A DNA stretch of 64,000 nucleotides from Argopecten irradians. Lineage: Eukaryota; Mollusca; Bivalvia; Pectinida; Pectinidae. The notes beneath the pieces are model-generated. The model worked only from the letters and a program-made list of their open reading frames with translations, was not told the DNA's origin and did no database searches. The stretch covers positions 9,998,609 to 10,062,608 of the forward strand of contig NC_091149.1 in assembly GCF_041381155.1 (NCBI RefSeq). Direction: 5' to 3'. Shown here one piece after another: positions 35,931 through 47,335 of this stretch. The translations under genes were made by a program, and so were the position numbers. Each line of letters starts with the position of its first letter. Positions within the stretch are counted from its first letter, which is position 1.

Positions 35931-37920
35931 TTGGGATAATCGCATATATTTTTGTCACTTTATATTTATACATTTCGTTCAATAAGGTTTTTATTTTTTC
36001 GTTTCAACTACTTCAACATTTTACCCTTTTTGCAGACCCTTCTGTGTTTTTCCTTATTGCGGTGCTTAAACGTTTTAATTTTTAATATTTCTCTGATTTC
36101 TGACATGCATGTGGTGCTGCTTATGAAAGATTACTGCATCAGTGCATGGAAACAGCTTGGTTGGTGTGTGATGACAAACATATGTATGAGTGAATGGGGC
36201 AGTTATGTCACAGATTACACAAGCACAGTTGTGTTTAGCTCCTTAATTTGTTTAGCATAGATCTAGAGTCTGACAACTAGAAAAGAAAATGTGCCATGGC
36301 GCAAGTTTGATATAACAGCAGCTGGCTCATACAGCTTCACTAATAGAAACATTAGGAATTAATAATGTAAAACTATAAACACAGCTAGCATGAAAGAGCA
36401 CAACATGTCTGTTGATTGCATTGACCCATAATTAGTGAAATATAGCAATAGAATCAACTATCCTGCCAGGCTACCACCTGTCATATATGTTGATTTAAAA
36501 ATGCTTTTGAATAGGGCCATTCAGGCTGACGTCACACTGGTCAGAACAATAGAAAAGGCTACGGCCACTGGTGGTCTGAATTGGCTTGGGTTTAGTAGAG
36601 ACATAAAGTGAAAAAATACAGGTAAGTTGATAACTATCGACACAGAAATGTCAGCGAAAATTGGAAGACAACATTGGAAAGGGAATAATCCGATCTCCAT
36701 TTTGGTGTACATTTAAGGATTGGTCAGAAAATAAGGAAAACATCGTTAATTAAAAATTTACACTGTACAGCAATACAAAGCCAAACCATCAAAGCTAGAC
36801 CACCTGTGGGCGGAGCTTAACTGGCCATTGTGACGTCACTAATTATTGTATGAACTTGGGCTTATAATCTGGCTTAAATGATTCTGTCTTTTTCCAACTC
36901 CAGCCTCTCGCTTCATTACCCCATTCCATAACACAATCTTTAACTATATATTAAGGTGACCAATACCGGTCATTATCCCATATGTCCTTATTTAAAAGTG
37001 GCTCAATATGAGTAGATATAGAGCAGCATCAGTCCAGAGTTCAGAGCTTGAAGTTCCTATCTGTTTGATATAAATACCTGTTTATCAGATTATCTCCCAT
37101 GGTAAAAATACCCACTTGGCCTTGTGTAAATGTAAAAGGAGTTGGTCGGTGTGGTTTGTACATATTGTTAGATATGGTGTCTGTCGCTCAGCTGTCGGAG
37201 CATGCTTCTTTGGCTCAGTTTGTAGAGCTGTAGATTTCCATGCCGGAAACCCGGGTTTTGATTCCTGGATGGGGCAATCAACATGTACAGGAATGTGTAT
37301 TGTTCCCTGTTCTTGTACATTGGTGCCCAACTAAATAACCCATGGAAGGTGGTTAAAGAGTCTCTGGTTGATCATGAGATTTATGAAATCTCAAGAAAAA
37401 CAGGGGGAGTAGTGAAAAAGGAGCGGGTCGGTGTGGTTTGTACATAGTGTTAGATACAGTATCTGTCTCTCAGCTGATGGAGCATGCTTCTTTGTCTCAG
37501 TTGGTTAAAGCCATAGATTTCCATGCCAGAGACACGTGTTCGATTCTTGGTCAGGACACTCGACAGGAATGTGTATTTTCCCTGTTCTGTTCTTCTGCAT
37601 AAATGTGTCAGATTGTCTCACCTAATAGAAGTACAATGTTGCTAGATAACCTCCTGTTCTGAAGAAAATGTAATAACCTGGGCTGTTTTCATTTTTATGA
37701 TTGAAGTAGTTGGCCTGCTTAAAAGTAAATATTTCAAATACAAGTATAAATCCTGGTATTATGCAGGACTTGTTAAGGTTTGTCTGAAAACGATATAAAA
37801 TCACCAGGTCTGTCTGAAATAAATGATAATAAAAAAAAAAACGAACGACAAGGTCCAATCAGTAAACTGTATAAACAAAAATGGCCCTGTTTATTATGTT
37901 ACATCATGACCTTTGGTACA
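35931..37920. other. Presumed DBR1 first intron/upstream region; SINE-like tandem, no gene seen
   Basis: Contains a direct duplication of period about 282 bp (GGTCGGTGTGGTTTGTACAT at 37144 and 37426). Each unit carries a tRNA-like segment (TTGGCTCAGTTTGTAGAGC with GGTTTTGATTCC; TCAGTTGGTTAAAGCC with GTTCGATTC), so they are SINE-derived. A stretch at 37740-37880 resembles 47075-47215. TGACGTCA occurs at about 36528. Open frames here carry no domain. Confidence 0.55.
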
Positions 37921-37924
37921 TCTT

Positions 37925-38580
37925 TATGTAAGATTACCTCCCCTTATATAATTCAGGTGTGTGTCAGATTACCTCCCCTTATATAATTCAGGTGTGTGTC
38001 AGATTACCTCCCCTTATATAATTCAGGTGTGTGTCAGATTACCTCCCCCATGTACATCATGTGTGTGTCTTAGATTACCTCCCCTTATATAATTCAGGTG
38101 TGTGTCAGATTACCTCCCCTATGTACATCATGTGTGTGTCTTAGATTACCTCTCCTTATGTAAATCATGTGTGTGTTAGATTACCTCCCCCATGTACATC
38201 GTGTGTGTGCCTTAGATTACCTCCCCTTATGTAAATCATGTGTGTGTTAGATTACCTCCCCCATGTACATCATGTGTGTGTCTTAGATTACCTCCCCTTA
38301 TGTAAATCATGTGTATGTTAGATTACCTCCTCCAATGTAAATCATGTGTGTCAGATTACCTCCCCTTATGTAAATCATGTGTGTGTTAGATTACCTCCTC
38401 CAATGTAAATCATGTGTGTCAGATTACCTCCCCTTATGTAAATCATGTGTGTGTTAGATTACCTCCTCCAATGGAAATCGTGTGTGTCAGATTACCTCCC
38501 CTTATGTAAATCATGTGTGTGTTAGATTACCTCCTCCAATGGAAATCATATGTTTGTCAGATTACCTCCCCTTATGAAAT
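37925..38580 (+). repeat. 34-36 bp minisatellite, about 19 units, ending just before DBR1's first coding exon
   Basis: GATTACCTCCCC/GATTACCTCCTCC recurs about every 35 bp from 37932 to 38560. Two alternating subtypes (TTATGTAAATCATGTGTG and CAATGTAAATCATGTG) form a higher-order pattern. The last unit ends within about 20 bp of the acceptor TACTTTCAG, so the array supplies the branch-point/pyrimidine region of this intron. Confidence 0.92.
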
Positions 38581-38597
38581 ATTAGCCTACTTTCAGA

Positions 38598-41500
38598 ATG
38601 AAGATAGCTGTTGAAGGCTGTTGTCATGGTGAACTGGACAAGATTTATGAGACGATCGAATTCATTGAAAAGAAAGAAAACTTCAAAGTAGATCTACTGT
38701 TGATATGTGGTGACTTCCAATCCGTAAGAAACAAAAGTGATCTACAATGCATGGCGGTACCTCCAAAATATCAGCGAATGAACACATTCTACAAGTATGA
38801 CAGTTTGTTGTTACATGTTTTGAACATACTTCATGTTTCTCTTCCCTGTTCAAATGATAAATAGGAAAATTTTATAATGGTATTTTTTTCAGGGTTTGTT
38901 TATTCCCTATAGATGCAAAATCTCTTTGAGATTTTTATTATAGGTCTCACCATCTGGGTTGTTATCAATTGAAATTATAATTGGTTTCATTAATTTGTCA
39001 TTGTCAGACTCCCATAATTGCCAACTGAATGCAGGGCTCAGTTTCATGAACATCCCTTAAATCTAAGGAATCCCTTAATGCCTTAACTTAAAAATTTCCA
39101 TAGGAGAGCATTATAGATTTTAAGGAAAGCTCCTTAACTTTAGATTTTTTCCTTAACTTTGTAATGCTTTTGTATGGGGAAATTTTAGTTAAATGTTCAT
39201 GAAACTGGGCCCAGTTCAATGCATAAAGGTTCAGTAGACTTAAGGGGGTATGTAACATTTCTTTAATTATACTTCAACTTCTGTTCACTACTTCAGATAT
39301 TACTCCAGGGAGACAAGGGCCAGTTTTGACAGGTTGTAATATTAAAATGTACAGTATAATAAAGGGAGTTATGTAACATTTACTAAATTAAACTTCTGAT
39401 CACTACCACAGATATTACTCAGGGGAGAAGGTGGCTCCTGTCCTGACCATATTTATAGGAGGTAACCATGAGGCGTCAAACTACCTACAGGAACTTCCCT
39501 ACGGTGGCTGGGTGGCTCCCAATATCTACTACCTAGGTATGTAGACCAACATAATTTAGATTTACTTCTTCATGTGACAGCTTCTTTTCATTTAGTATTA
39601 ACTTTCAGATATCCTTCTGCTGTCTTTAATTGGTTTCTTTGATAAGACCTGATCTTAATTGTACAAGGTAGGGTCATTTAAAGCCTACCTTTGTTGAGTG
39701 TGTTTCAGTAAGTGAGTTTCTGTTTGTTTTGGGAGACTGTGGTATATTCCTGTCGTGTCTTCTTGTGATAGTGGACTTTGCTCTTTTAATCTCACACATT
39801 TCACTCTGTCACATTATGCTGACAATGGACAAAAAACCAGTCGCCATACTCTATATACTGAGTGGTAAGCAGGAGCAGAAACTACCAATTTTTTAGACTA
39901 TGGTGTGTTTTAGTGAGTGAACAGAACCCAGAGTTATTTCAAATTGATCTGTGTATTGTTTGTGACAATCAAGTATAGATATGTGACTTAAGGTATTTAT
40001 TTTGTAGGCTATGCCAATATGTTGTATTTATTTTGTAGGCCATGCCAACGTGTTGTATTTATTTTGTAGACTATGCCAACGTGTTGTATTTATTTTGTAG
40101 GCTATGCCAATGTGTTGTATTTATTTTGTAGGCTATGCCAATGTGTTGTATTTATTTTGTAGGCTATGCCAACGTGTTGAAGTTTGGTGGTATAAGAATC
40201 GGAGGGTTATCGGGTATCTACAAGGGGAAAGACTTCACAAAAGGTAAATATTGTCTTTCTACATATTATATTTAACCCATTAAACACCCTCTTCCCTATT
40301 ACCACCCCTCTCTTTCCAAGGCCTCAAAGTCTTGAATTATCTTTTCAAGGCCTCAACGTCTCAGATTAAATTTATACTGCAAATATGTTAACAATATCTA
40401 AAAAGTAGTTTTTGTTTGTTGCTGGCTTTGTGCAATAACTTTATGAATAGTTCCATTAAAAGACTTTTCTCAGATTTTTAAGATTCTAAATCAAACACAA
40501 TCCGTAATACATTATTCCTAACAATGTTCTACCATTTGATGCCGATGTGAGTAATTGTGTTTTTGTACAGGTCATTTCGAACACCCTCCTTACAATGAAG
40601 AATCTAAGAGAGCTGCTTATCATATCCGTAACTTGGAAGTCTTCAGACTGAAACAGGTACATATGTAATTTCTAGAAAAATTAGTACTAATTAGTATCCA
40701 ATTTGATTTTAGTTTTATATCATTTTACCAAGTATTTCATTAATGCTATTCCTTCTTTGCATAATACAGAGTTACCTCCCTTGCTGGTAAGTTTCGTTTG
40801 TTACATCATTATTTGTGAGCATAATTAACGTCGTTTTCTCTGAAAAGTATGACGCTAAGCTCACAAACACATGATGTCACAATCAATTCCTACCTGCAAG
40901 GGCAGATAACTCTGTAATATGCAAATAAGGAAAAGTTTTTTGTGAGATGATAGAGAGTATTCACACTATATAATTATTATCACATTTGATATTGATTATG
41001 TAAAATAACCCTTTATAATTTTAAATTTACTAAATAATTTCTTAATAATAATACAGGGGTTTTCAGATACCAAAATAACATGGTTTAAATACAATTTACT
41101 GTTGACCTCAAATCTTACAGTGATAGCAATGTCACGAAAATCATGTCAAAATCTGATGTCATAATCACTTGATTGTGGGACAAATTTACAGTAAATCATA
41201 GTTTACCCATCTCGCTTTGGTATCTTGAAATAGGCATATTATTGACTAAAGTGTCTGTTTTCAGTTGACAAAACCTATAGACATATTTATGACCCATGAT
41301 TGGCCGCGGGGTATCTATGACTACGGTAACACCTCACAGCTGCTGAAGGCAAAGCAGTTCCTGAGGGACGAAGTCGAGTCTGGAACGTTAGGGAGTCCAC
41401 CAGCCGAAGAATTGTTGATGAAGTTACAGCCACGGTACTGGTTCTCAGCTCATCTCCACGTCAAGTTCGCAGCCATAGTACAACACAAGGTAGTCTAATT

Positions 41501-44500
41501 TACATTATAAAATGTTTATTCTTCTAACAGTATATTTAAGAGTTCTATGATTTTCCTGATTTCCAAATGCAGTAATGGTCCTTTGCACAATCTATTTTTA
41601 TTATCAGGGACTTAAAACAGTTTTAATATTTAGTCTTTGAGCTGACTTTGTTCCAGCCTGTTTTGTGTTGCTTTGTCTTTTAAATGGAAATCTCTAATAC
41701 CTTTTATATTACAGGCGCCTGCAGGTGAAGAAAAGCTTACCAAATTCCTATCTCTTGACAAATGCTTACCCAGAAGGAAATTTTTACAGGTAAACATTTT
41801 AGAATAATATGTAAATGATTACGTAGAGGTAGTTTATTTTGTTGACAGACCGCCTCATTCCCAATAATTTATTCATTCCTCAGGATAAACATCTAAAACA
41901 AGTAACTTCACTATGTAGAAATCAGCTTGATACTTAGTCATCTATTATTATAAGGAATTCAATAGAATGTTTTTACTTGCACTTTTCAGAGTAACAGAAA
42001 TGTGAAAAACAGAATATCTTACTATCTAGTAGCTGAAATTTAAGTGAAAAAAAGAATATCACACTATCTAGTAGCTGAAATTTAAGTGAAAAACAGAATA
42101 TCACACTATCTAGTAGCTGAAATTTAAGTGAAAAACACAATATTACACTATCTAGTAGCTGAAATTTAAGTGAAAAACACAATATCACACTATATAGTAG
42201 CTGAAATTTAAGTGAAAAACACAATATCACACTATCTAGTAGCTGAAATTTAACTGCAGCAGATAATTATACAGTACATGTACATGACATTTAACCATTG
42301 AATTGGTTGTCATATGTTTGACATGCATAGTATCCAGTGGTGCACCTTAGCGCACAGTGGTGCACCTTAGCGCACCATGGTAGATATGCTATAACACCCA
42401 ATTTATATTACTTACCGGTTCACACTAATGCATTTCAAAAATTATGACAATCAATGGTTATATTTACATTTAAGTCATCTACATTTTAAAAAGAACATAG
42501 ATAAAAGATAAAGTATGAAGATTAATTTTATACGTCTGCATACAGAAAAATACCCGTTGATTGAACAGCCTATGATTTGCCGGGTAATAGTGTGTGCCAG
42601 TAGATTCTGATGTGTTGTCATGGACAACCGACTAGCCAATATCAGTAGATGATACAAAGATAATTATAATACAACACATTAATCCATTTGAAATATTTCA
42701 ATTACGATATATTTCATATTGGTCAATTCAGTGAATACTTACACAGACTTAAACCCAGTCTATTTGAGACATTTTGAAATCTGATGAAGGTATTAGTACT
42801 CCAGAGCCTAACTGACAATGTTAATACTAGAAATCAATTCAAAATCAAATCATCATATATCAGGTTTAGCAGCAACATATAGGTACTATGCAGTGGTAAT
42901 GTAAATATATTATATAGTATATTCTTTTATAGTGACTTTTGACAAACTTAAAGGTGTTAGCCTTTTCCAGATACTTGACGTACCACACGACCCCCAAGAG
43001 ACCCTTAAACTTCAGTTAGACACAGAATGGCTGGCTGTCCTCAAACTCACCAATCACCTACTCAGTCTAAAAAGAGGCAGTAGTTATATGCCGGGCCCAG
43101 GCAGTCAAACAAGGTACGTACGCTTTCAAGATAATGCGAAATTGTAAGAAGAAAGAAACAAACAGCCCTGCCCGCCTGTTATCAGTATACGGTTATGTGA
43201 CTGGATGGGCTGTGTTGTCTAGTGTCTGCAGCTGCATGTTTCAGTAGAATAGCACTATAAAAATGTCAAGAGCTCATCTATTACAAGAAGAATATACCAC
43301 AGTCTCCCAAAACATGCATCACACACGCACACACCTCTACATGGGAGTCCATTCATACCTACACCCCCCCCCCCCACCCCCCAAATAAATCCTACACCTA
43401 TCTACCCCCACCCCCCCCCCCACCCCCACCCCCCCCCCACCCACCACAAAAAAACAAAAAAAAACAAAAACAAAAAACAAATCAAACAAGAACAAAACAA
43501 CAGTCACAATTCGATATTTGGGATATGAATGGAGCATTCTGGTATTGCTATTATCTAGATTCAAACTATGCATTTGCATTTATCTTCACAACATAAGTCG
43601 TCATCTCTTCATCTTTCCCAAAACAAAAGATTATACATCATTCTGTATATTTTGAATGTTTTGCAAATTTTGTAGGTGGGAGTTCAAGCCTACAGTTGAA
43701 GAAGAAAACAGAATTCTAGAAGATTTTGGAGGTGATTTATATATACCGGACAATTTTCAGCGGACAGTGGATGTGTTTGACCCTAATCATGGTAAAACTA
43801 AAGTGAGTCCTCCAGTCACGATGGTTAACCCACAAACTACCCTGATTTGTACCATGCTGGACATAACTGACCCCAACGCTGTCTTTCTCGGCCAGGACTC
43901 AAACAATCTCCTCGACGTCTCCGGGGAGGGCGCTTGTGATGCCGACGACGACGACGATGTAGATGACGATGAAACAGAATGTGACAGTGAACCTAGTTTT
44001 GTGTCGTTTGTAGACAGTGATCAGAGTTATAGTAGTTTACTTTCATCCAGTAATGCGGATGACAGTATAATGTCCCTGGGAACGACTGGGGATGTGTCTA
44101 TTGACAATCGCGATCCAGTGAAAGACTTGTCTTCAAGTATCCAAACTAACCCAGAGGAGATTTCTTTGTCCGATGAGGAGGCTGAGTTCAAAGACATTAT
44201 GGAAGCTCAAAGGAAAAAGAAAGAGTCGTCAGAATCGGTAAAAGTTCCCATCATTGATGATGAAGATGACGAGGATGAATTCAAAGCCATAATGGCCGCC
44301 CAGAAAGAACAGGCTTTGTCCACGGATCCTTTAGTAGGACCAACTCTGACCCTACGACCTTTGACCCAGTCTAGTCCCGCCAGCAGTGATGAAAGGAGTG
44401 ACACTGAGGTCACTCGCAAAACAAACAGCCTCGCTCTGAATACAAGCAAGCGCGCCGACGGGTCAGAAAGTGAGGACAGTCCCCAATCCAAAAAGTTTAA

Positions 44501-44555
44501 GCGTCGGAATCAGCAAATTTATAAATCAGAGTCTCCTGATGAAGAGAACGTTTAA
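38598..44555 (+). CDS. DBR1: DBR1, RNA lariat debranching enzyme (complete coding region, 8 exons)
   Basis: Nuclear metallophosphoesterase that cleaves the 2'-5' bond of excised intron lariats. Coding exons: 38598-38794, 39412-39536, 40163-40243, 40571-40656, 41265-41489, 41715-41789, 42971-43113, 43676-44555; phases join exactly, giving 603 residues (human about 544). Catalytic motifs visible: [12 protein letters not shown] (the Cys-x-Gly form of the first metal motif typical of Dbr1), [54 protein letters not shown] and the C-terminal [11 protein letters not shown] are also family hallmarks. The C-terminal third is acidic and disordered. The ATG at 38598 aligns with the human start and lies one base after an acceptor, so the 5' UTR is spliced. 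Exons at 39412 and 40163 have tandem copies of their acceptors upstream. Confidence 0.96.
39260..39440 (+). repeat. 115-bp duplication of the DBR1 exon-3 acceptor and exon start
   Basis: CTTCAGATATTACTCCAGGG with acceptor AG at 39295-39296 is a diverged copy of CCACAGATATTACTCAGGGG at 39411, the real exon start at 39412. The preceding intron sequence (TATGTAACATTT) is also shared. The upstream copy is a decoy acceptor. Confidence 0.75.
39990..40180 (+). repeat. 31-bp minisatellite giving six tandem acceptors at DBR1 exon 4
   Basis: TATTTATTTTGTAG followed by GCTATGCCAAYGTGTTG repeats exactly every 31 bp, placing acceptor AGs at 40007, 40038, 40069, 40100, 40131 and 40162. Only the last is followed by the full exon (GCTATGCCAACGTGTTGAAG). 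Using the next one upstream inserts 31 nt and shifts the frame; two or more copies upstream meets a TAG. Confidence 0.95.
40748..40931. mobile_element. MITE family A, copy 5
   Basis: ATTCCTTCTTTGCATAATAC at the left and GTAATATGCAAATAAGGAA at the right; arms with CTCCCTTGCTGGTAAGTTTC. In a DBR1 intron. Confidence 0.7.
41985..42250. repeat. 42-43 bp minisatellite, about 6 units, DBR1 intron
   Basis: ACACTATCTAGTAGCTGAAA recurs every 42-43 bp from about 42010 to 42250. It lies inside the intron 3' of exon 41715-41789 and does not reach an exon. The reverse frame of repeated [11 protein letters not shown] is a by-product. Confidence 0.85.
43150..43340 (+). mobile_element. SINE fragment in DBR1 intron 8
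   Basis: ATAGCACTATAAAAATGTC, ATATACCACAGTCTCCCAAA and the ending TACATGGGAG match the 3' half of the SINE at 53279-53790. Confidence 0.7.
43360..43445 (+). repeat. Poly(C)/CCCCCACC tract
   Basis: Two C-runs of over ten bases with CCCCCACCCC spacing, on the plus strand of DBR1 intron 8, about 230 bp before the last exon. The opposite strand is G-rich. Confidence 0.85.
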
Positions 44556-47335
44556 AAACTGATTTCAATCTTTGTCTTTCTGTCCTCTTGTGATGGTAGA
44601 TGTTAGCTTTTGTGATCATGGGTCTGTTACATTATTGGTTTTCATGAGAACATTCTGTTATTTTCTGTGAAGCATTGATGTCACTATTTTTAATTTCTCA
44701 AAGTATGAGAAAAAATTGTTTGCAAACTGTGTGAATCCGAATAAAGCTTGTAAACAGAGAATTCTCTCAAAAGTTTGCAAACAAATTAGTTGTCATGCCC
44801 CGATGAAATAAAAAAAAAGTAGTGACATCATTATTTACGATTAATTTTTCAATCTAAGCAACCAACCAACCAACTATAAACTGTGATATACTGCAAACCA
44901 AATTTCTTTTGCAATCAAAATCAAAGTAAAATAGCGAACGTTTATCTCTGCAAATTATTATTTTAGACAATTCTTGCACAGTTGGATTTTAAGATATTTC
45001 AATTTAATAATAAATCCGCAAAACATTTTGTCTCTCTTGTTAAATGTTTTAAAATAACAATTGCACAATTTAGTAACTGCTGCAGAAGAAAGTTGGTTTT
45101 ACAGTGATAGACATATGATACATGTGTTGCTAATGTGCTATGTTTGTAATGTTGCTACTCAAAATGATTGTAAATTTGTGATGTAGTCAGTACACATACT
45201 GTGAATAGTATTTAGTTGCTGTGGATATTTATTCAGTATATGAATAACTTAAACAATTGAAATTTAAAAAAAAAAAGTAGATCATTAACTTTGTTTTTAT
45301 GAAATAGCCTATTATGTCCAGATATATTTCACAAAGCAAACAATAATAAAAACAAATCATGATGTAGTCTATTTATATTGTATATATTATAATAATATCT
45401 GATCAGAAACACAAGTGATGAAGGATGACAGTTTTATGACTCGTGTCCTATCTGGGCTTCAAACTCGCAATCTACGGCACCAAATCGCCTAGCCAAACAT
45501 ACCAACGACTTGTACCACTGTGCCACATCCACATCCTCAAAAAGGATATTTCAATGGCGAAGTGATGGTCGGCCGATATATACTTACATGATCAATTAAT
45601 TTAATGACTTGATTACCTGGTTCACAATGTATGTCATTATGTACATGTACATGGATACAAATTGTACACAATATATAATACTCATCATCAGAGTACAATT
45701 TTGACAAGAAAGGACTATAGATATAATAATGGCTCTTTTTGGCCCCTAGTATCTAGAAATTAAGTTGCTGCGTTTGAAATATTAAATAAGCCCCTGATAA
45801 GAACTTAATAATATTTTTGTTGACAGAAAGTATGTTTTTGCTATATAACCATGGTAACTTTGCATAAGTTATGCAAATTTGAAAATTTGGTCAATTTTGG
45901 CATATTTTTTGATAGTCTTCTTTTAAAAGCAATATAGTACAACCTACAACAAATTTTATATTTGAAGGGAAATAGCAGACACTAAGAATACATTATTTTG
46001 AGAAATATATAGTTTGTTCTAGAATGCGCTAGATGAAAAACTGCATAAAAAGGGTCAATTTTGATGAAATTTTCACATTTTGCATAATTAATGCATAATA
46101 AAAATGGTTGCCATGGCAACGAGAACTTCTATATTACCTAATAGCACTTTCAATTTTGTCAGATATGTGGTTAATATTTGAAATGGAAAATTCACATCTT
46201 AAAATAATAGACTTTGAAAAATATCGAATTTGGGGGCCACAAAAGACCCTTACCATACCTAGTCCTTTAAAGTGAATAGTCGGGCAAGGATGACTAAAGT
46301 CGGTAAAAATGGTGTGAATGTATCCAGTATAATTTCTTATGGAATAGAAAAATAAACTTTCTCGTCTGAATCTGTCTGTATAAGTAGAAATTAATTTAAA
46401 GTATAGGAATCCTAAAACGTCCTCCCGGCTGACTATGGTTACATTTCATGCAGCCTCGCTTTCAATGCTTTCAACTTTTCAAGTCAGAACTGGGAAACGT
46501 AAGCAGAACTTGACCGTCGTATTGATATGTGAGAACTTTTGGAAGGCCATTGAACGCATTTTGACTGGTTTTCTTTGCCCGACTATTCACTTTAAATATA
46601 AATCTTGGAATCAATAACATATATAATCTATTTATATTATACATTGTGTTTTAGTGATTATATAATATCTCAGAAATCTGAGGAAGGATGCCAATTAATT
46701 TTATGCATTATTGATCCATGGGATAAGATTTGAATTTCCTGTTAAAAGTTTTACCCCGCTGATATTTTATATAAAGGAGGATCTTACATGTCAGAGTGGT
46801 TATGTGATATGAAGCTTATCAATAATTTGATATGCCACAAGCTTGAGGTGAGTGTTATATCAAATTATTTAACTTGTTTGATAAATTTCATATTACATAG
46901 TCAGGAGTGTAAGATTACATTTATCGCATAACTTTAATTTATAAAAATATAATTAAAACTTTTTGTCTCTTATTGACTCTAGATCTAGAAATCAAGCTCA
47001 GATGTGATCAAGGTCGTTTTCGTTTATTCGGAACAACTGGTTCGACCCTTGGTTAAAGTCATTATTTCAAGTATAAATCCGGACGGACCTGCAGTTTTTG
47101 ATACAGGCCTGTGAGGGCTTTGCTTAGGCTCGTCTGAAAACAATGTAAAAGCCCCAGGTCCGTCTTTTATTAATAAACGAACACTTAGGTCCAACCAGTC
47201 AAACCGTATAGTCGAAAACGGCCCTACGTAGTTACGAGATTTCCGAGTTACCGGTTTCCGGACGGTTTTTGTGTTTAGTTATGACGTACGTCTACTTCCG
47301 GTCCTACTTCTATTTACATTGGCAACTCCTGTCAA
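44556..47335. other. DBR1 3' UTR and intergenic region
   Basis: Candidate poly(A) signals AATAAA are at 44740-44745 and 44807-44812. A reverse tRNA-like SINE fragment lies at about 45440-45535 (minus strand: GATGTGGCACAGTGGTAC and GAGTTTGAAGCCC). From 45710 to 46270 there is low-complexity sequence with GGTTGCCATGGCAACGAG, possibly an old repeat. At 47075-47215 there is sequence resembling 37740-37880. No coding exon was recognised. Confidence 0.5.

Noticed and set aside
36521..36712. Minus-strand frame beginning MYTKMEIGLF
   Set aside because: No domain, no splice context, and it lies in presumed DBR1 intron; could be a repeat remnant.
37925..38580. CRISPR-like array before DBR1
   Set aside because: No unique spacers; a simple 35-bp minisatellite in a eukaryotic intron.
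41973..42230. Minus-strand frame of repeated [11 protein letters not shown]
   Set aside because: By-product of the 42-43 bp minisatellite in the DBR1 intron.
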